Shown piece after piece: positions 1-11,548 of a stretch of DNA of 64,000 nt. This DNA comes from Calonectria ilicicola. Taxonomy: Eukaryota; Ascomycota; Sordariomycetes; Hypocreales; Nectriaceae. Numbering within the stretch: position 1 is the first letter of the stretch; every line of letters begins with the position of its first letter. The notes under the pieces were generated by a model, which saw nothing but the letters and a program-made list of their open reading frames with translations, had not been told where the DNA came from and made no database searches. The DNA lies in contig CP085834.1 in assembly GCA_020809705.1 (NCBI GenBank), forward strand, positions 1,426,001 through 1,490,000, in the 5' to 3' direction. The translations under genes were made by a program, and so were the position numbers.

Positions 1-106
1 TGAACCAATGATTGTCAGTACTGGGCCCTCCTCGAAATCCTGCCGGAGGCAAACCCTGTGCCATGAATCGTTGCTGCAGCGCAATAAATTCATCTAATAA
101 TGCCAT
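1..106 (-). CDS. N-terminal fragment of an unidentified protein, cut by the window start
   Basis: A minus-strand reading frame opens with an ATG at 104-106 and stays open for 35 codons to the window edge. The peptide begins MALLDEFIALQQRFMAQG and looks like ordinary soluble protein. I do not recognise the family. It could be a chance frame because only 35 codons are visible. Confidence 0.35.
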   Translation of the reverse strand, partial: MALLDEFIALQQRFMAQGLPPAGFRGGPSTDNHWF

Positions 107-1008
107 TGTTCGCGCCAATCTCTTTGCCTTACTGATGTCGCTTCGAGCTCAAACGTTAGTTTCTCCAGCTTGGATATAGAGAGACAACAGAATAAATGCA
201 AGGCAAGGGATGGCTAAGTCGTAGCCATGTGCTGACCCGGCGTTTTACTAATGTTTGTTGGTTTAACAATCAATGAAATGATCAGCAATGCTAGCAATCA
301 TTCTTCACCACCTGGGTAGCGCTAAAAGGCGGCGCTTGATTAGGCTGTTGGTTGTAGGATACGTTCACAGAGTTTTATCATTGTTATAGCTAAGTAAGCT
401 CCACTGGCCACACTTAATTTCATTCAAAAAGGTTTCATATGTTCATTTTTCTTTGGGAAAACAAGTTTCAAACATGATTTCGTGGGGTGTGATCTAGAAC
501 CCGGACATACCACAGCAGGATGCATAAGTGCAACAGAACTAAACAATCTACTAACACGTTCTATACAGCATACTTTCAGCAACAAGTCGCACATCACCTA
601 CAAGATATGTGAATAATGCTCATTTGTGAAGAAATCTTGGTAATATTCCTGGCGAATTGAAGTTTTAGCAGTCAGATTCCATAAATGACTGTTATTTGAA
701 TCATTCAGTTGGGAAGAATGAAAGTCAGAGTGGTAACTCAGGACGCGACGAGGCTGTAAGGCGTCAATGCGAACCACATGCAGGTCGCATTAGCGGCCCG
801 ATGTTTCTCCCACCACTTAAAATTTCCCTGGGCTCTTGTAATCAAGACACATCGTAGCTTTGGGTGTTTCCTATTGGCGCATCCTGATAAAGCGACTGGG
901 AAGGCAACTGGACAATCCGTGCCCACTTGAAAACAGGGAAAATTCATTTCCTGCATCGTATAGCATCACCATACATTCACCGACACAAAAGTCCACTCCT
1001 CCAGTACA
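107..1008. other. Intergenic stretch, no gene seen
   Basis: Short open frames on both strands lack coding character. The stretch would hold the divergent promoters of the partial gene on the left and the AAA ATPase on the right. I see no repeat or RNA gene. Confidence 0.5.
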
Positions 1009-3981
1009 ATGCAGTCTCGAAAAAGACCAGCAAGACCTAGCTGGCCAAATCAGCGAAGTATGCCGGGGCGAATGGCCACTGCAACTGAGGAAAGCGCAAC
1101 CGAGGAAGGCGCACCTGAGCCCTCATTGGGTTGGTTTGCTGAAGAAGTCAATTCCATAGGTGACGTTGAAGATAATGAGTGTCCGCTACCCTTTTGATGC
1201 TTTTGTGATTCCAATACTAATACGTTGTTTGGGGTTGCTCAGATTCTATCCCACCTTCGTTGCAGGCAGGCCAAGACCGAGGACCTCGATCGAAATACCC
1301 CCCTACGATGACAATTGATTGGCGTGACGTGCTACGCCGACTGCTAGAAGAATCTACTGCCACATCTGATGACAATTTGCTTGAGGCTGTTGATGTAGCG
1401 TCGAGAAAACTCAAGGAGGTCGAATATTTAAGGTCCAGATCAAGGATGCATCAAGGCCCACCTAGGTGTCAAGTTATTCACTCAGTCCATTGCGCAAAGT
1501 CAAATCAAGAAAGAATTCTGTTTCTTGAAACCCCATGGGTCGTGAATTCCGGTCCACGGGGCGCCCATCTACAAGGGAGTCAGCATATTAATAATTTTGA
1601 GCTCTACCTTGAAAGAAACAAGGAAATAGTGTTCATTGTGTATAGATCATATGGCTGCTGTGGTAATCAATCGCCCAGTTTCCAACATTGTCACACAGAA
1701 ATTGGAACAGAGATGGACACTTCGGTTTTCGTAACAGAAGAAAGAATTTCCATCATTTCAGAAGATTTAAAGTTGGGTTTGATGCAGCTAGCTTGTGATG
1801 CACTCCAAGGAATACCTTACCCTGATTTTTCTAGTGACGAAGATGATGATGAAGAATATGGCGATGAGGACAAGATAAAATATCCATATATGTGGTGGTT
1901 TCACCGTCGCAAGGAAATTGATAATGCAATCAACAGGCTCGATCCAGCGCTTAGGAACTATGCCCATATAATTCGATCATATATTCTAAGTCGTATGACA
2001 CCCGATTGGACCCAAGTTGATAATTTGGTCTCAAAGCAGATGATATCGCTTGAATATCTGGACTATTTATTTGTAAGCAACTGTGAAATGCGGCCTTTCC
2101 CCAGTGGCCGGTATCAAATTTATTTCTCACATTTCTTTCATGATCTGACTTTTTAATAGGCCCCAGGTCAAATTGTTGTATCGAAGAAGAACCCCTCAGA
2201 TAATTTAGCACAACTGCAGGCATTTGTGGTATCATCATGGTTTCGAAAACCAAGTCAAAATTACTCAGGTGCCATCGACGGATATTGTTGGAAATTCGAC
2301 GGAAAATTCCGTAGGCAACTTGAGATACTCACTCTCAATCGAGTTCCAAGTGATGAAGAGGCATTTGGAATTGCCGAGCTCCCATTCTATCCGATGGAAT
2401 TCGCATCCTCTGACACCATCAAGGCTCTCCAAACTCGCGGCCGGATGTTCTGGAAATGCCGGGTACAAAACTATGTGCTATACCGGAAGGACGCAGACGA
2501 TGACATCCAAAATTCTGTAAGTGCAAGAATGTGATGTGCTTCATAATTTCGTTTCAATCCTTGCTAAAGTATTTATTCAGATGGATTCCAGGTACATGAT
2601 AGATATCAAAACTCATCAAGAACTCCACAATAGTAACAATCCACCGCCTCAACAAAATGCCGATATTCTCCAACATCAGTATATGGTGCAGGATAACCCG
2701 GCACTCGGGGACGACTTTTTTATGTGTCTACCTACCTCAATCCCAGGATTCAATATGGATAAGAAGGAATGGGGTAAGTTCTACCCCGGTCGAACGGATT
2801 CTAACTTATTTCTTGTGGTAATTAACAACATAACAGTGAATCTTGATGTTCACTATATGAAAGATATCACGTGGAATACTGAAGCCTTTGATTTCCTTGT
2901 TATTGATCAGCAAACCAAGGAACTTGTCCAGGCGGTCGTTACAAATCAGCTTCGTACAACAGAAAATGCGGATCTCATTCGCGGCAAAGGGAACGGCTTG
3001 TTTATACTTCTTCATGGGTATGGCCACTGTTCTAACCATTATTACTGGGCACTAATGAAAAGAATAGGGGACCTGGAACCGGAAAGACTCTCACCGCAGA
3101 AAGGTATACATAAATATCTTTGATATAAAGGCTTCAGGTCTAACAAAATCTAGTGTCGCTGAGATTGCGAGAAAGCCTCTCTATAGAGTAACATGCGGAG
3201 ATGTCGGTACCAAGGCAGAAGAAGTAGAGCAGGTTTGCATTTATCTATGATAGAGTTTATTAAACGAGGAGACCTAACTTTCTTTCTTCAGTATCTTGAG
3301 CTTGTTATGCATCTAGGAAAGACTTGGGGTTGTGGTAAGCCGATGATTGTTTGAGCATCACATGAAGGCTAACTTTTTCAGTTGTATTGTTGGATGAAGC
3401 CGATGTCTTTCTTGAACAGCGTTCGCTGATAAACTTAGAGCGCAATGCGCTTGTATCGGTATTCCTCCGAGTTCTAGAATATTACGACGGTAAATAATTC
3501 CTTCAAAGTTGCTCCCACGATTCAATTAACTCGTCTATCAGGCATTCTTATTCTCACTAGTAACCGAGTTGGTATTTTTGATGAGGCATTCAGATCTCGC
3601 ATTCAGCTAAACTTGCGATACAAAAATCTTGACCGAGCCCAGCGGTTGAAAATCTGGTCAAATTTCCTCCTACGCTTGGATCGACTAGAAACCGATAGGC
3701 TACAGAATCCCGACCAAGACCCAAATGTGGTCGGCTATGGCGTCAATGTGTCTGAGATCCGAGATAGAGTTGAAGAGCTGGCTAACACTGATCTCAATGG
3801 GCGTCAGATCCGAAATGCCATTTCCACAGCACGGCAGTTGGCTAGGTACCGCCGTACCTTGATGGGATATGAGCATCTGAGGATAGTGATTAACGAGGCA
3901 AACAAATTTGATGAATATTTGGTCGAGCTGCATAAGGGCTTTTCAGCAGATGAGATTCAAAAGGAGAGGTGCGAGAGATAG
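1009..3981 (+). CDS. AAA+ ATPase-like protein, ten exons
   Basis: Exons inferred at 1009-1159, 1243-2072, 2160-2516, 2581-2773, 2837-3017, 3068-3103, 3154-3232, 3292-3334, 3382-3489 and 3542-3981 give 2418 nt, or 805 residues. All introns are GT-AG. The first intron has a weak GTGACG donor but a clear ACTAATAC branch site. The C-terminal third is a AAA+ module: Walker A GGPGTGKT near residue 572, split by an intron, Walker B VVLLDEAD near 625, then the ILTSNRVGIFDEAFRSR sensor segment. Unspliced, the P-loop looks destroyed; splicing restores it. The N-terminal half matches the large fungal AAA-ATPase-like family that carries a DUF7025-type region, including the segments resembling MDSRYMIDIKT and the acidic stretch at about residues 240-255. 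These proteins have no assigned substrate. It looks intact, with no evident functional partner nearby. Confidence 0.85.
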
Positions 3982-4476
3982 ATTGCAGATATTTTTGGTC
4001 TCTGAAAATTTCAATTTTCTTAATGGACACATGGTCATGAACCTCCCTTTAGCCTCTCAGTGGTATTTCGACGGATCTCATCAAAACTTATACAGTCCAA
4101 TGTCAAGATTACTAGAAATAAAAGTAGTCCAGCTCGCGGCTTGAATCTATGAACTGCCAGAAGAGCATGGCTAATATATGTAAGCATCGCTTCATGTCAA
4201 ATAGAAGTCGATATTTAATACATTGTTGGTGCTGAAGAGTTCTTTTCGTAGTAGCAAATATCATGCGTAGTGTATCTAAACCGTCCATCGAGAATTTACT
4301 GGATACTTCAAAATGACCTATTGAATCGTATTAAAGTCCGTCGCGGCTGGAAATCAGACTCGAATCTCATGTGCCCGAACTGCATTGTCTGAATATGGAC
4401 AAATAAGGAATAACTTGTTGAAGCAGCTAAAGTTTATAAAGAAAAGAAATCTATATCAAACTCATTTTGTTTATTT
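3982..4476. other. Convergent intergenic stretch
   Basis: About 500 AT-rich bases between the 3' ends of the AAA ATPase (+) and the acidic-tail protein (-). I see no coding or RNA signal. It presumably holds both polyadenylation regions. Confidence 0.6.
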
Positions 4477-5237
4477 TCAAGTTGGATCTTGTCCGATTTC
4501 GCCACCCTCCATCGCGCTGAAAGTACCATTGAAATGGAAGGGTTGATTTTCCGCATCTCCGTCGTGCAGGAATGAATCGAAATCGAAGTCTTTCAGTAAA
4601 TCACCATTTTGCAGAGGGTTGGCCAATTCCATGGCTCCAAAATCAACCTGCGTTAATCTTGTTAGCCTTTATTCTCATAACCTGCGGAAGCTAAGTAGAA
4701 TACCATGTAACCAAAGCTGTCCATTCCCATTCCATTTTGGTTAGGTTCACCGAAACCCAGGACCGCACCATAATCACGCGAAGCGTTCGAAGTGGACGCT
4801 ACGGCGCCTCTAGGAAGAGTAGGAGGAGTAAGAGGAGAAAGAGTGTCTTGAGCCGGTTTCGGACCGTGCCGCGACCAATGGGCACTGGCAGGAGCACCAG
4901 GCCGCCTTGATGGATGCGACGTCTTAGTAACTTTCCCTCCAACTCGTTTGAGAAGATCTACTCTTCTAGCCTCATCACCGCCAGTGTTGTCTTTTGATAT
5001 CGTTTCCTTATTTCGTAACCCGACCGTTGATCGAGAGGTCCGCTGTCTCAGAAGTGGGCCGCCATTCGACCTTCGCCGACCATGAGTAGAGTCAGCGAAT
5101 GCGGAGGCTGGGTATGGCGTCTGTGACATGGATGGACTCGGTGAAGGCGGGATGGATCGCAGCTTTCGCCCGGCATTGAGTCGAGAGAAGGCTTCCGCCA
5201 TATTTCGGTCGTTGAATCGGTTGGGGGCATCAGCCAT
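4477..5237 (-). CDS. Disordered protein with acidic C-terminal tail
   Basis: Exons 5237-4704 and 4647-4477 join in phase 0 across a 55-nt GT-AG intron and give 234 residues starting MADAPNRFNDRNMAEAF. The frame runs further upstream through a possible intron (5305-5240) to 5483, but no ATG lies there, so I place the start at 5237 with a 5' UTR intron; an undetected upstream exon is the alternative. The protein is rich in Ser, Pro and Arg and appears disordered. Its C terminus is strikingly acidic and aromatic (KDFDFDSFLHDGDAEN), a composition seen in transcriptional activation or docking tails. I see no catalytic domain or signal peptide and cannot name a family. A degraded copy of the last exon lies about 1.5 kb upstream. 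Confidence 0.65.
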
Positions 5238-6084
5238 GTCTATTGCGTTCGTTTTATTAATGCAAATGGCCCAGAAGGCTAAGTAGACAATTGAAGGGAT
5301 TTTACCTGACTTAGGAGCAGATACCTGGGGCACGTTGTACCACGACGAAGTACTGGCCGCGTCAGAAACCCGACGCTCCTCAGTGTGGTCAGTTGTGGGA
5401 TCGTAAAAGGCACGCGATGCAGGTTTGTCGCGTGCGTGCTGAGGTTCAACCGCCGAGCATCTGATCAGGGACTGCGGCGTCAAGGCAGAGGGCGGTGCAG
5501 GAGCGCTGGATTAATGCTAGTCCTCAACGATGCCTATGTGGCAGACGTAGCCGCTTGCTATTATCAAGTGAGTGCAGTCTTCTGCAGATGCAGACTAAGC
5601 TTATCAGAGTAGTTCAAAGCCGGTGATAGGACGGTTGGTGGTGGCTACGTCCCGGATGAAGTGAACAGAGTGTTGCAGCCTGGTTGTCACAAGATACGGG
5701 GGGGCTGAGTTGCTGATGCCAGAAAGTGGCCCAGTTCAGCCTTGGCGGCCAACCAATCAGTCCAAGAACTGAGGGGTAACGCTTTGAATCTGTGACTGGT
5801 CAATCAATCACCACCAAACTTTCCCTCGAAAATAAACTTCTTTTTTCAAATAGAAAACTAAAAAAAAAATTTCTTCGCGAGTAGAGAAATACGACCACAT
5901 CCATAGTATTTGATCTCATAAATTTGTGAACCTTGAATTTTATCTCGTGATCATCTGCATTCATTCAGAATCAATTTAAAGACAATATACCATGCCAAAC
6001 CTTTGTCAAGGTTTTAGATATACACTTTCCTAATCAACGAATTATTTTTCTCCGCCAAAGGCCATAGAATAACTGGAAATGCAA
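5238..6084. other. Intergenic region upstream of the acidic-tail gene
   Basis: Probable promoter and 5' UTR of the minus-strand gene. Short frames here have no recognisable protein. An A-run and AT-rich sequence lie near 5840-5960. No repeat unit or RNA gene seen. Confidence 0.4.
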
Positions 6085-6195
6085 CCCCCAACCTCAGCTC
6101 TCATGTTGAAGGCACCAAAAGTGATGGGGAAGCGATTTCCGCATCACCATCGTTGAGGAAGATATTCCATCGAAATCTTTATTTTTTAGATTGTA
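6085..6195 (-). pseudogene. Decayed copy of the acidic-tail 3' exon
   Basis: Read on the minus strand this segment encodes FLNDGDAEI after a frame jump from KDFD. The intact gene at 4477-5237 encodes KDFDFDSFLHDGDAEN. The nucleotides align over about 70-80 bases, including the shared TTCCGCATC and ATCGAAATC blocks. Small deletions break the frame and no other exon is recognisable. It is probably the 3' end of a lost tandem paralogue. Confidence 0.5.
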
Positions 6196-7779
6196 TCGTT
6201 GTCACGCAGACAATTCTTGAATACCTTTCCTTCTGAGACTTATGTGAGCCGTTACCCAACGCTTTTCACCACTGCCCATATTGGCTGTACTATGGCTCAG
6301 CTGAGACTTATAAGGCACCCTACCCTCTCTCGTCTGTTTTCTTTTTCTTTTTCTTTTCGCTTTTACTACAAAACAATCAAGTTGGTTGCACATTGCAAGC
6401 ATTTACGGTTTCCACTACGTTGCTTAGCCCATGAGGCCAAAAGATAATTCAATAACCGCAATTCTCGCGATTACCGGTGTGGATTACAAATGCCAAGTAG
6501 AAGCATCTACAATGTACAGTGGCCCAGGTTGTAACACTAGGTGCATTCGTTGTCAGCATAGGCAGTGTTTTGATGAAAGGGCCAATTTATTCTTTGTGTT
6601 CTTATTACTCCGTAGAGAACAGAGCCATAAACAGTATAGCATATACACTTATTTCATCAAGAATGTACCCCGCCTGGTTGCCAATCACGGCGCCTTAGCA
6701 TACTATCTGAGCATGAAAAATTATGCCAGTTAATCTTCCGCAGGACAGACTGGTCTGCCTCTGACGCCCTGCAAAAATGATTTTTTTTCTTTGGTCCAGC
6801 GCCTTGCACTTGTTGTAGCCTTACAGTGTATTATTTGAGCCTAGGGCCTATGGAACACATGCTTATTCAGTATACATTATCACGGTCCAGCGCGACCCTT
6901 GATAAAAACTAAAGTCCCCCCCAAGTGGAGTTAATGGACGCGAGTACCCTGGATATCATTCTAGAAATATTTCCATTTGTCTTTTCGGTCACATACTTTT
7001 TCCGTCCACGGATTTTATTCAATAAATCACCGTGATCGTATTTCCAGTATCTCCTCCTTTTTTATGATCAATAGTACAGGCGGACCCTGGGTTAGAGTTT
7101 TGATCCCTGTTTTGATGCGCGCTAAGTTGTCGGGATTGCCGCAGTCCCCTGCTCGTGTGATTGATGCATAATGCTCCTTTGAGAATAACCCTTGAAAGTC
7201 AAATGCTTGGTTCTAGTGGACGGTCCATCGGCATATGGGACAGATTGCGAGCTAAGACCCGCATCACCAACAGGCAGCTTGTCGACGCCCCCGCGTCTTC
7301 TCAAACGGATGCTCAGATGGAACCAACCAACATGTTGATTTCACCCCTGCTTACATAAAAATCAGCTTGTGCGTTGACTAATTAGTGCAGACGCAAATCT
7401 CGCATACGGTCCCCCTGCCGTGTACTTTGTAAATGATTTGTTCTCCACTCTGGGCTTGGAGGAAAAAGAAAAAAGAAGCGCGCTAGATTATTACCCGTCA
7501 ATTCCGGGTCCCATGTTGCTCTGACAATGTTGGGACATCACCCAATCTAGCAATCCCGATTCGTGTGGCACATCAGCCGTAATGATGTGTTATTCTAGGC
7601 CGCATGACCTGTCCTATTTAAGCCAAACTTCCCGCACTCTTCCCCCAACATCAGTAAAACGACGCACACGTGACGTCAACTACGTGGTTCCATTGCTGCG
7701 CCCCGCATCACATCATCACCAGCTTCATTCCATTCTTTAAACGCGCTTTTATCTCATATTTGTGATCTCTACATTCATC
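6196..7779. other. Long non-coding stretch
   Basis: Nearly 1.6 kb with no gene I can support. A CTTTTT-type pyrimidine tract lies at 6338-6358. Several short frames lack codon bias and partners. The last 150 bases form the F-box gene promoter, with a TATTTAA box near 7615. Confidence 0.5.
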
Positions 7780-9045
7780 ATGTCGTTGCTTTGTCTCCCA
7801 AATGAACTAATTCATCAAATATGCGTTTACACGTCTTCCCATCCCAGGCGGCTCGGCTACCGAGCTTCCTTTGCGGAATCACAAGATCCGTTTTCCAATT
7901 TGAGAGCTTTATCTAGGTTGAGCCAGACATCACGACGACTCTATGAAATCGCTACCCCAGTTTTATACCACACCATGTTCTATGATGGCAAGAGCCCAGC
8001 ACCTTTACTCTTATTTCTCCGCACTCTTGCTCAACATCCCAGCATCGCTTGCCATGTTAAAGATATGTCTTTGGGAACATTTACCGCAATCGATAAGAAC
8101 CATGAGCCTGTGATTGACGACATTATGGCATCTCTCGAATCTTGCCTTCCTGAAACTTGGTACTATTCGGAGGAGAGGTGTCAAAGTCATGAGAGGCAAC
8201 GTCAAGACTACATTACTTCTCTCAAATACGACTCGACACTTCAGCATGGATTTACCATCAATTTAATTCTCAGCTTGGTCACCAATCTATCAGAGCTGTC
8301 TTTCAAGCCAACCGCGTACAGCAAATACGGCCAAGACATGCTTCCATCCGCAAACTTGGATACCCTACGTGAGCTTAGTCTCATCGGCGACGAACTGGGA
8401 CGATTCAAGCTCCGTCAAGTCAAAGATCTTTGCAAGCGAGCACCAAAACTCGAAAAACTCACATTCGACTCGTGTGTCCGAACGGCTTCAAACCTTCCCC
8501 TCGACAATCTAACCTCACTGAAATTCAAAAATTCTTTGATTGCAAAAGGCGACCTAAGAAAACTAGTCAAGTCGTGCAGCAAGCTCACCAGCTTCACCTA
8601 CCACTCCTCCAATTCCTTGCCAATGTACGAGGCACTAAACCGAACCGCACCGCTGCTGACCCCGAGGGACATTGTCGAAGAACTTACACCATGCAAAGAA
8701 ACCCTGCAGCACTTGGATGTCGTGTTCAGTGACTGGGCTGTGCAGATTTATCTCTGGAACAACAATGTGTTGATTACATCCATGAAGGAGTTCTCCAACT
8801 TGAAAACTCTAAAATTCAACGAGATTTGCTTCTACTGCGAGTTGACGGAAAACAAACGCATCATTTCTACAATCGAGGACCTACTTCCTCCTTCGATTGA
8901 AGTTATCGTCTTGGATCAAATCCGCCCCCAGTCATCAGTGGTGGTTGAGGAACTGGAACGTCACGCACGGGCCCAACCCAACCTGAGAGATTTTACGATA
9001 TACAAGTCGGCGGAGTTGGATTGGTGGATGCGAGAGTACCAATGA
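7780..9045 (+). CDS. F-box protein with leucine-rich C-terminal region
   Basis: A single exon of 421 residues. The frame is open from 7762 but the first ATG is at 7780 (MSLLCLPNELIHQICVYTS). Residues 4-45 form an F-box (LCLPNELIHQI ... LSQTSRRLYEIATPVLYH), which would bind Skp1 in an SCF ubiquitin ligase. The rest has irregular leucine-rich segments (LDTLRELSLIGDELG, LEKLTFDSC, LTSLKFKNS) of the kind used to bind substrates. F-box/LRR proteins are abundant and rapidly evolving in fungi and the target cannot be deduced. No membrane segment or signal peptide. Apparently intact. Confidence 0.85.
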   Translation: MSLLCLPNELIHQICVYTSSHPRRLGYRASFAESQDPFSNLRALSRLSQTSRRLYEIATPVLYHTMFYDGKSPAPLLLFLRTLAQHPSIACHVKDMSLGTFTAIDKNHEPVIDDIMASLESCLPETWYYSEERCQSHERQRQDYITSLKYDSTLQHGFTINLILSLVTNLSELSFKPTAYSKYGQDMLPSANLDTLRELSLIGDELGRFKLRQVKDLCKRAPKLEKLTFDSCVRTASNLPLDNLTSLKFKNSLIAKGDLRKLVKSCSKLTSFTYHSSNSLPMYEALNRTAPLLTPRDIVEELTPCKETLQHLDVVFSDWAVQIYLWNNNVLITSMKEFSNLKTLKFNEICFYCELTENKRIISTIEDLLPPSIEVIVLDQIRPQSSVVVEELERHARAQPNLRDFTIYKSAELDWWMREYQ

Positions 9046-9833
9046 GAATCGTTTTTTTATTAATTTTCAGGATAGGGCGTTGTTACATCGAGGAACCTTG
9101 AAACGGGCTTGGCGTTGATAATGGTAATGGCACTTTAGGCGAAAACCGGGTTCCATCTGAATCGGTTATTAAGCGAATAGATCTTTTTAGTTTAATTTCA
9201 AGAACACAGGATTCAAATCACATATTTTCTCTTTTTGATACGGTGTCAAGATAGTATACGCCTCAATCTTCGGGGCTCAATTTTTGGGGAGCGAGGTTCA
9301 ATGCGGGTCCTGCATCTTGGTTGTATTCAATCGGTTAAATCCAGATCCTTGGATACATCCAGGGTCGTGGCAAATAGGTGCCGCATGGGTGACAGTTTCG
9401 AAGTAAGGAGGGACCAGCCTTCACACCATAATGCCTGCGGCGCCCCATCTCCCGAGATTATCAGTTATAAATACCCCTTGGTCTCTGGAACGTGCGCCAA
9501 CGGCATTCCCAAAACAGAAGAATAAGCCAGCCCTGTATCGCCTTACACACACACTGTTTTTTTGACTTGTCGTTTTTTTTTTGTGGCATGTTTACCCGTT
9601 CAATCCCCAATAGTCCATCCATCCCCTCGGGATCTTGACCACTAGCGTAGTTGTCGCAAACAGCCCCATAAACGTAGGGCCATCGAATTCGTCTTCGAAT
9701 CCTTGACGCATGTTCCATGGACCTGGAGCCGGCAGTTGGCAATCAACAAGGGTTTGATGGTGCCAACCACGCCCGGAAATAACCACTCCCCCCCACACGC
9801 GGTGACATCCCCTAATTCCTAAAGGTTCTTTTG
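9046..9833. other. Convergent intergenic stretch
   Basis: About 790 bases between two convergent 3' ends. A short CA run and a T9 tract lie near 9546-9580. No gene seen; the overlapping short frames on the minus strand look like chance. Confidence 0.5.
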
Positions 9834-10408
9834 TTAGTCTAGAATCACGCCAGGGCGGATGATCCGGAGGAACTTTTTGACATACAGGAGTGTAAGTGTC
9901 AGGTCACCATGAATTCTGGCCTTGAGTTCAATCTCAACCTCCAAGTTCAGGTCCAAGCGCAGACTAAGCGCATCGCTCTTCCCACCGCCACCTTGTTTTT
10001 GCACCTGTTGCTGCCGTTGCGGTCTCCAATTACTCGATGAGATATCTGTCTCATCTTGTGTGTCCTCCTCTTCCTCCTCTTCATCAAGCCACGAAGGTCG
10101 CTTGCGTCGGGCTACCTTGCGATTTCCACTCCTTGGTGGCTCAGGTGCCGTCTTCTTGGCTTTCTTTTTCGGCTTAGGAGGAATAGGTTTCTCATTTTCA
10201 TCATCATTTCCGTCTTTTCCCCCCTTGACGCCGTTCTGAACTTGATTTTGATCCTTGCCGGTGTCATCCTCCACGCCTGCGTCCCTTTCGTCGGACCGTT
10301 CAGCGTCCAAAACTGGCGCCTCAGCAGTGGGATTCTAGGCATTAAGTCAGCTAATTAATAGTAATTACGTCAAGATGTGTCAAGTACTTGGGTGGGAGCT
10401 GGTGCCAT
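9834..10408 (-). CDS. Small basic/acidic nuclear-type protein
   Basis: A 7-codon first exon (10408-10388, MAPAPTQ) splices over a 53-nt GT-AG intron (10387-10335, with a CTGACTTAAT branch site) to 10334-9834, giving 173 residues. The middle is highly charged: a lysine-rich PKPKKKAKKTA segment that resembles a nuclear localisation signal, then RRKRPSWLDEEEEEED. The last 50 residues carry a conserved-looking block (LRLDLNLEVEIELKARIHGDLTLTLL) also typical of small uncharacterised fungal proteins. No enzyme domain is visible. Role unknown. Confidence 0.75.
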
Positions 10409-11073
10409 GTTTGTGGCTGTGATGGTTGTATCAAAGGAGCAGTTGAAATGAGAACACTCTAAGATGAATGAAGGGAGGAAATTTTTCCAGACTTCTTCTT
10501 ACCAATTTAGCCCACATTTACGACCAGACGCCCCATGATTCACACATTCTCTCATCCATCAAGAAACCGGATTCGAGCCAGGATACCAGCTTGAATAAGT
10601 GCATACGTCATCAAGTAATGCCGCGATGTGACATTAAGTCATCGAATAAGCAGTCACGTGAGCATAATTTGATTGGTCAAAGGAGCGACTCCACCGCGCG
10701 CCAACGCTGCAGGGTAAGTCCACCAGAATAAAGAACAAGTCGATCGATGATTGTCGGATCTAACGTAATTGGGCCTCAATTCGGTAGAGTCTAGTTCCGA
10801 TTTATTTATGTGAGTATAAGTCAGAAATAACCATGGAGGTATTTTTCCGTTAGGCATGTCGGGCCTGGTGGCGTGGTAGGTTTTTGTTGAGTTCGGATAT
10901 TTTCATTTCAAGATATCCAATACGGTTAAGTAGGTCAATACTCCCCTGTCATCAAATGACTCTACAATTTAATCGGCCGGAGAAATATCATCCTTCGGTT
11001 TCATCTGATCTATTTAGGCTTGCCCGCCCTATCTCATTTGCTGTTTAAACTTTCCTATCCCTTGATAATACAT
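10409..11073. other. Intergenic stretch
   Basis: About 660 bases upstream of the lysine-rich gene and downstream of the secreted-protein pseudogene. No coding, repeat or RNA signal I can support. Confidence 0.5.
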
Positions 11074-11548
11074 CTAATAATCAAATGTAACGGAGCACGT
11101 AGCTGAGACTTCACCCAGGTCATGGCCAGCGGTGCCCGGGGTTCCCGAAGTCTCCTTGTAAAGATAGCTGACTGTGCAGCCGGAGAAACTGCCCACCGAG
11201 AAGCTAGGGTTCCAGTCAATGTTTTGAGCAGTCCCAGTCTCACTTGACGGGAGTGTTTGCCAGCCAATCTTGATGCTGTTTCCATCAATCTTTTTCTCCG
11301 TTCCACCATTAATATTAATGCCGAAGAAGGTGCTCATGTCATTGACTGGGGCCTAATCGTTTAGTCAGTATCCTTGAACTATCACGTAAAGATTTTGACT
11401 ATAGTGGCGTACTTGTCCTGGACCACCGCTGCCGACGACAATTTGGTTGTCGTAGTAGCCGGTCAGGGTGCACGTATCGGCGGAAATCTGGCCAACAGCA
11501 TATGCCAAAACCAAAGTCCCAAGAGAGGATCGAATTGGTAGTCTTCAT
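11074..11548 (-). pseudogene. Small secreted protein with frameshifted signal peptide
   Basis: Two exons (11548-11413 and 11352-11074) flank a 60-nt GT-AG intron that joins in phase 0. The mature part is a small protein with a few cysteines (ADTCTLTGYYDNQIVVGS ... CTVSYLYKE ... SATCSVTFDY), the size and composition of a fungal secreted effector-like or surface protein. The only ATG (11546-11548) opens frame MKTTNSILS, but the hydrophobic LGTLVLAYAVGQISA segment that should follow lies in another frame, and that frame has a stop just upstream. One base appears lost or gained near 11515-11530. A sequencing error is the main alternative. No homologous family identified. Confidence 0.6.

Noticed and set aside
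2521..3123. AAA ATPase apparently without a Walker A motif
   Set aside because: Splicing two short GT-AG introns (3018-3067 and 3104-3153) restores GGPGTGKT. The gene is not degenerate.
5238..5483. N-terminal extension of the acidic-tail protein to 5483
   Set aside because: The upstream frame has no ATG before a stop, so coding status is unproven; treated as probable 5' UTR with an intron.
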